From assembly GCF_965223525.1 (NCBI RefSeq), contig NZ_CBDCWX010000005.1, positions 1,798,001 to 1,862,000 of the forward strand: DNA of 64,000 nt, in the 5' to 3' direction. Every line of letters starts with the position of its first letter. Position 1 is the stretch's first letter. The position numbers and the translations under genes were made by a program. The notes beneath the pieces were generated by a model. It was not told the origin of the DNA. It searched no databases and saw only the letters and a program-made list of their open reading frames with translations. The DNA comes from Leptofilum sp965223525 (GTDB lineage: Bacteria > Chloroflexota > Anaerolineae > Promineifilales > Promineifilaceae). Positions 59,432 to 64,000 of this stretch are shown here, piece after piece.

Positions 59432-61890
59432 GCGTAGACCACACGCAAACCGTTCTTTCTGCATTGACTCAGCCCGTAGTTATTGCACGGGTAACTGATG
59501 GCCACCTTTTGTTTGCCAATGATGCTTTTAGTCGTCTGATAGGTGTCAGCCGAGAACAACTAATCGGCAAAAGTAGCTTGAGCCAAAGCATTGGCTCTGC
59601 GGACTACCAGAAAATATTGCGCCAAATCGAAACAGAGGACACCGTTCATGAACTAGAAATGGAGATTGCCCGCCAGGATAAAGAAAAAATTTCGGTCATG
59701 CTCTCTTGCCGTTCTATTACGTACGATGATACGCCTGCTATTCTTATCTCAATGGTGGATACAACCAGCCGCAGAGAAAATGAGCGCCTACTTGAACAGC
59801 GCGCAAGAGAGATGGAAGCAGTCTCTCAGGTAAGCACCTTCGCCTCTTCCATCTTGGACACAGATAAATTGCTGCAAACGATGGTAGACCTCACCCAAGA
59901 TCGGTTCGGTTTGTACCATGCCCACGTCTACCTGCTAAACAAGCGTCAAAATATGCTCAACCTGGCTGCCGGATCAGGGGAGGTGGGGCGACGAATGGTG
60001 GATGCAAAACAGGCCATTCCCCTTGCCACAGAACAATCATTGGTAGCCATGGCTGCCCGAACACGCCAAGGTGTTATTGAAAATGATGTCCGTGCTAATC
60101 CAACCTTTTTGCCAAATGCGCTGCTGCCCAATACAAAAGCAGAAATGGCAGTGCCTATGATGGTCGGGGAAGTTTTGTTAGGGGTATTGGATGTTCAGTC
60201 TGATGAACTGGATTATTTCAACCAGGAAAGTATTCATATATACACCACATTGGCTGCCCAACTTGGGGTTGCTATCCAAAATGCGCGCTCATTTGGCAGA
60301 GCCCAAAAATCGCTGACTGAAACCAGGGCATTGTTACAAATCACAAACGAAACTGGCAACCTGCTAGAGGTAGATAAGATGCTGACTTCGGTTTTGAACC
60401 AGGTTTTAGCCACCACCAAGTTTGAAGCAGGGCTGGTAAGCATTTACAACCCGCAGCGGGATGATTTGGATCTGCTGGTAAATGAGCTGCCCCAAATGAT
60501 GTTTGAGAGCATTCAAGAGGGTGGCCTGAAAGGATCATTGTGCGATCTTGTCTATCGTGGACAGAAGCCAATTGTTGTAACTGATTTAATGCAAGAGGCT
60601 CCGGTGGATGTTACCGGGCTGGTAAATTTAGGATACCAATCGTACCAGGGGGTACCGCTGCGGTCTGGGGATGAGGTGTTGGGAACATTGTGCATTTTTT
60701 GCAGTGAGTCTCTAACCCTTGAAGAGGCAAACACTGACTTTTTATTGGCAGTTGGTCAGCAGGTGGGGGCGGCAATCCGCAATGCCCAAGCATTTGAACG
60801 TTCGCAAGCTGCGCTTGCCGATGCTAAATTGTCTCAAGAGGCGCTGGAATTGCGTACCCGTGAGCTGGATGAGCTGACACGCCGCCTGACCCGTGAAGGG
60901 TGGGAAGATTTTCTTGAAAATGAACCTGACGAGGACCTGCGCTTTTTGTTTGACGGGGAATCCATCCACGGGGCTGAGAATTTGTCTGAAGAGACGGCCG
61001 TTAGCCTTGATGCCGATGCACCCATTGTGCAGCCGATCGCTGTGCGTGGTGTGCCAATTGGTAAGATGGCAATTGTGCCAGAGGAGGACACAGGTGAGGT
61101 TGAAGAGGTGGTTGGTGCTGTCATGCAGCAGTTGGCAGCCCATATTGAAAATTTACGCCTGACAGATCAGGTGCAATCTGCTTTGGCTCAAACAGAATCT
61201 TTGTACACAGGTAGTGAGCGGATTGTTCTCAGCTCAACAGAAGCGGATGTGCTAGACGCCCTGATCAACTCAACGCAGCTACGTACCCTGGATCGAGCGA
61301 ATATTTTCTTGTTTGACCAACCCGTTGAAGATGGGGTGCCGCGTGATGTGGCAGTTGCTGCCATTTGGGAGAATGAAGGCGTGCCGCGTATGGTGGCAGT
61401 TGGAACCCGCTTTGCTGTTGAACAAGTGCCGTTTATGAATTTGCTAACGCCAGACCAGGCTATGATCATATCCGACATTCGAGAAGATGACCGCATTGAT
61501 CCTGCTACCCAGCAGATTTTAGAGGGATTTGGCATGATGAGCTTTGTGCTGTTTCCTATGGTGGTTGGTTCTCAATGGTTGGGCATTGTTTCTGGCCAGT
61601 CATCACGGCCGTTGCACATGAATGAGGTACAGCGTCGCCAGACCAGTAGTTTGGTAAACCAGGCGGCCGTGGTGTTGCAAACGACCATCCTCTTCCGCCA
61701 GGAGCAAGCGCGCGCCCACCGCGAGCAGTTACTGCGTGAAATTACAACCAAAGTGCGTAGTTCTGTTGATGTGGATACCGTGATGCGAACGGCCGTTATG
61801 GAAATCGGTCGGTCGTTAGGTCGTCGAGCCTTTATAGAGCTGGGCGGGAACCGGGTTGAGAATAGCCAAGATTTGAGCGGAGCAAGCTGA
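59428..61890 (+). CDS. PAS-GAF sensor protein, soluble
   Basis: An 820-residue protein without membrane segments. A PAS domain covers residues 8-120 (HLLFANDAFSRLIGVSREQLIGK, then VMLSCRSITYDDTPAILISMVDTT). GAF domains lie at about 131-292, 302-457 and 590-752, with a short RLTREGWEDFL module (484-577) between the second and third. The C-terminal tail LREITTKVRSSVDVDTVMRTAVMEIGRSLG repeats the truncated-GAF fragment of the other cluster members. No effector domain. Start overlaps the previous stop (ATGA); the next gene starts at the last base of its stop (TGATG). Likely a cytoplasmic partner of the membrane GAF proteins. Confidence 0.85.
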   Translation: MSVDHTQTVLSALTQPVVIARVTDGHLLFANDAFSRLIGVSREQLIGKSSLSQSIGSADYQKILRQIETEDTVHELEMEIARQDKEKISVMLSCRSITYDDTPAILISMVDTTSRRENERLLEQRAREMEAVSQVSTFASSILDTDKLLQTMVDLTQDRFGLYHAHVYLLNKRQNMLNLAAGSGEVGRRMVDAKQAIPLATEQSLVAMAARTRQGVIENDVRANPTFLPNALLPNTKAEMAVPMMVGEVLLGVLDVQSDELDYFNQESIHIYTTLAAQLGVAIQNARSFGRAQKSLTETRALLQITNETGNLLEVDKMLTSVLNQVLATTKFEAGLVSIYNPQRDDLDLLVNELPQMMFESIQEGGLKGSLCDLVYRGQKPIVVTDLMQEAPVDVTGLVNLGYQSYQGVPLRSGDEVLGTLCIFCSESLTLEEANTDFLLAVGQQVGAAIRNAQAFERSQAALADAKLSQEALELRTRELDELTRRLTREGWEDFLENEPDEDLRFLFDGESIHGAENLSEETAVSLDADAPIVQPIAVRGVPIGKMAIVPEEDTGEVEEVVGAVMQQLAAHIENLRLTDQVQSALAQTESLYTGSERIVLSSTEADVLDALINSTQLRTLDRANIFLFDQPVEDGVPRDVAVAAIWENEGVPRMVAVGTRFAVEQVPFMNLLTPDQAMIISDIREDDRIDPATQQILEGFGMMSFVLFPMVVGSQWLGIVSGQSSRPLHMNEVQRRQTSSLVNQAAVVLQTTILFRQEQARAHREQLLREITTKVRSSVDVDTVMRTAVMEIGRSLGRRAFIELGGNRVENSQDLSGAS

Positions 61891-64000
61891 TGAGCCTGGA
61901 TAACGAAATTTACCGCGCCCTGGCGGATCAAACCGCCGACCATATTTTAGTGACAGACCCAAATGGAACAATTCTTTATGTAAACCCCGCCTTTACAACG
62001 GTTACAGGCTTCACAGCCAAAGAAGCGTTGGGCAAAACGCCGCGAATCCTCAAATCGGGCGCACATGATGACGCTTTTTACGCCGAACTGTGGGATACGG
62101 TGTTGTCTGGCGATGTGTTCCGGGGCATGACGATTAACAAAAAGAAAGACGGAGCACTGTATTACGAAGAGAAAACCATTACGCCCGTAAAAGATGAAAA
62201 CGGCAATATTACCCATCTCATCTCCACTGGCAAAGATGTAACCGAGCGTGTAAAAGCCGAACAAGCATTAGCGAAGAGTGAAGCGCATAGCCGACACATT
62301 TTAGACAATGTGCTGGATGCTGTCATTAGTATGGATGCAGACGGCCGTATTGTTGGTTGGAATAATGAAGCAGAGCGGATATTTGGCTGGCCCGCAGACA
62401 AAATTCTCGGCCAAAAAATGTCTGAAACCATTGTTCCGCAACAGCATCGTCGTGGCCACGACAAAGGGTTAAAGCATTACAACAAGACAGGGAAAGGCCC
62501 TATCCTCAATAAACGCCTGGAAATTACCGGTTGGCATGTAGATGGGTATGAGTTTCCCATTGAACTGACCGTGACCCCGACTGAGCAGGATGGGCAAAAG
62601 GTTTTTCACGCTTTTGTCAGAGACATACAAGCGCGTAAAGAGGCAGAAGATGCGCTGCGCCAATCTGAACAGTCGCTCCAGCAAAAGGCAGACTCATTGG
62701 CGACCATTAACGCCATTGCAAACTCACTCCACCGTGCGCCAGACTACCAATCGGTGGCCGAACGAGCAACCGAAGCGATTGTTGAATACAGTCAGGCACC
62801 CTCCGTAGCTCTTTTTGTTTTAGATGAGGCCGCTGAGCAACTAACACTTTTAGCAGGGCATGGGTTTAGCGATGAAACTTTGGCTCGTGGCTCTACATTG
62901 CCTGTAAAAGGGAGCCTGTCAGGCATTACCGTTGCCCAAAAGCAGCTTGTGGTCAGCAAGGATATATTGAATGATGATCGGCTAGAACCAGATGTGAAGG
63001 CAGCGCTCGTTGCACAGGGTTTGCAGCATGCAATTTCTCTGCCGCTGTGGTTTCAATCCAGAATGCTGGGGGTGATGAATCTGGTCTATACAGAAGAAAA
63101 ATCATTCACAGAGCAAGACCGGGAGACGTTAGAAACTATCGGGCGCACGATTGGTTTGGCCTTGATTAACGCCGAACGTTTAGACCGCATTCAGCGCAAC
63201 GAAAAGGCGGCTCAGCGTCGCTTGTCAATTAGTCGTGCCTTGGTTGCAGCACAAGGTCCAGAAGACATTATAGAGATTATTATTCAGCAATCTAATAACT
63301 TCCCGCAAACGGCCGTTTCACTCTTTACCATAAAAGGGCACGGAAAAACGGCCGTGATGCAATTACAGAAAAATGCTCCCGCAGAAAGTGGCCTGGATCC
63401 CTTGCCAGAAGGCTTGGAAATTCCACTTAACTTTTTGACCCATATCTCTGCCCCAGATCGAATGTTTGTTTCTGCTGACATTGCTACCGACGAGCGCTTG
63501 AGCGATGAGGCCAAAATGATGACCAATCAGTTTGGGGCTGCAAGTTTGGCAATATTTCCCTTACAAGCTGCCGGTGAACAGTTGGGCGTTATGGTTTTGG
63601 CTAACGCCGAAAAAGGATATTTTACAGAAGAACACCTCACCATTTACCAGGATTTATCTGAACAGGCTGCATTGGCTCTGCGAGCTTCTGTACTAAAAGA
63701 AGCCGCGCAAGCAGCGTTGCAACGCCGTGAGCGAGAAGTATCCCTCACAATTCAAGTTGCCCAGGAAATTGCCTCCGCTCACGACTTACACGATCTGTAT
63801 CAACGTGTGGTTACTCAAGTTCAAGAGCAGTTTGGATATTACTACACACAACTGCTCCGCTACGACGAAACCATGGATATAATGGGCTTGGTTGTAGGGT
63901 ATGGCAAGACCGGGCAGCAAATGTTGGAAATGAATCACTCAATGCCCATGGGCGTTGGCCTCATTGGTAGGGCTGCCAAGCTTAAACGCTCTATCTTGCA
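61890..64000 (+). CDS. PAS-PAS-GAF sensor protein (3' end outside window)
   Basis: The frame is open from the ATG at 61890 (overlapping the previous stop as TGATG) to the end of the window, giving 703 residues. Two PAS domains come first: residues 12-112 (HILVTDPNGTILYVNPAFTT, KDGALYYEEKTITPVKDENG) and 118-250 (ISMDADGRIVGWNNEAERIF, GYEFPIELTVTP). Then follow a GAF domain at about 269-432, a second at 438-600 with FVSADIATDERLSDEAKM, and the beginning of a third at about 620. The product is soluble so far. As the last visible gene of the cluster it is the best candidate to carry a histidine kinase or other output domain beyond base 64000; that cannot be seen here. Confidence 0.85.
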   Translation, partial: MSLDNEIYRALADQTADHILVTDPNGTILYVNPAFTTVTGFTAKEALGKTPRILKSGAHDDAFYAELWDTVLSGDVFRGMTINKKKDGALYYEEKTITPVKDENGNITHLISTGKDVTERVKAEQALAKSEAHSRHILDNVLDAVISMDADGRIVGWNNEAERIFGWPADKILGQKMSETIVPQQHRRGHDKGLKHYNKTGKGPILNKRLEITGWHVDGYEFPIELTVTPTEQDGQKVFHAFVRDIQARKEAEDALRQSEQSLQQKADSLATINAIANSLHRAPDYQSVAERATEAIVEYSQAPSVALFVLDEAAEQLTLLAGHGFSDETLARGSTLPVKGSLSGITVAQKQLVVSKDILNDDRLEPDVKAALVAQGLQHAISLPLWFQSRMLGVMNLVYTEEKSFTEQDRETLETIGRTIGLALINAERLDRIQRNEKAAQRRLSISRALVAAQGPEDIIEIIIQQSNNFPQTAVSLFTIKGHGKTAVMQLQKNAPAESGLDPLPEGLEIPLNFLTHISAPDRMFVSADIATDERLSDEAKMMTNQFGAASLAIFPLQAAGEQLGVMVLANAEKGYFTEEHLTIYQDLSEQAALALRASVLKEAAQAALQRREREVSLTIQVAQEIASAHDLHDLYQRVVTQVQEQFGYYYTQLLRYDETMDIMGLVVGYGKTGQQMLEMNHSMPMGVGLIGRAAKLKRSIL

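Noticed and set aside
1..64000. tRNA or rRNA genes
   Set aside because: I looked for TPsiC-loop-like GGTTCGAATCC strings and conserved rRNA segments on both strands and saw none; a dedicated search could still find one.
51092..64000. Reading the GAF proteins as phytochrome-type photoreceptors
   Set aside because: I saw no conserved chromophore-binding Cys or PHY domain in the visible GAF domains; ligand type stays open.

Overview
The window looks like a chromosomal stretch from a member of the Chloroflexota, most likely an Anaerolineae/Ardenticatenia/Caldilineae-type filamentous bacterium. Support comes from several features together: lipoproteins with long Pro/Thr-rich linkers followed by beta-propeller or SH3b domains, very large multi-GAF sensory proteins, the GatCAB system, FtsZ with a PAFLRR-type tail, and many glycosyltransferases. 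The assignment is by style of content; no rRNA or tRNA gene was seen.

Layout. 0-3.6 kb: end of a helix-turn-helix protein, ftsZ, a structured intergenic region that may encode an RNA, and a propeller lipoprotein. 3.7-12 kb: a UbiD-type decarboxylase, a tightly overlapping operon (CPA1 antiporter, universal stress protein, MscS channel), a fused aconitase X, and a Kef-type antiporter paired with a PII-like protein. 12-20.6 kb: mixed housekeeping and accessory genes (hydrolase, two SDR epimerases, a 48-residue membrane protein, an M28 peptidase, a gamma-carboxylase-like HTTM protein, GMP reductase, a MazF toxin with an unusual partner). 20.7-28.2 kb: a lipoprotein, trans-3-hydroxyproline dehydratase, an aminoglycoside-kinase-like protein, a glycosyltransferase, the prmC-tsaC-SH3 operon and an APS kinase. 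28.2-40.1 kb: a second APS kinase fused to ATP sulfurylase, then genes for a surface polysaccharide (GT2, methyltransferase, nucleotidyltransferase, flippase, sulfotransferase, two GT4 enzymes) surrounding a repetitive secreted protein. 40.2-50.7 kb: def, gatC, gatA and gatB with sugar-nucleotide, aminotransferase and GT2 genes between them. 50.7-64 kb: five consecutive, translationally coupled GAF/PAS sensor genes without any output domain inside the window; the last is cut by the window edge.

How the parts fit. Sat/CysC and CysC can make PAPS, the sulfate donor needed by the sulfotransferase that sits among glycosyltransferases and a flippase, so the 27.6-40.1 kb region is best read as a sulfated surface polysaccharide locus. 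Aconitase X and the Thr-type proline-racemase homologue are both family candidates for 3-hydroxyproline dehydration. The ion transporters, MscS, Usp and PII-like protein form an osmotic/pH group.

Two sequence-level signals run through the whole window. First, the palindromic octamer ACGGCCGT occurs about 95 times by eye (chance expectation about one), mostly inside genes, and is nearly missing from an AT-rich segment at about 29.6-35.0 kb. Second, most intergenic gaps hold a hairpin built from short tandem units, in about a dozen different sequence families; several copies supply the stop codon of the neighbouring gene, and two lie in frame inside genes.
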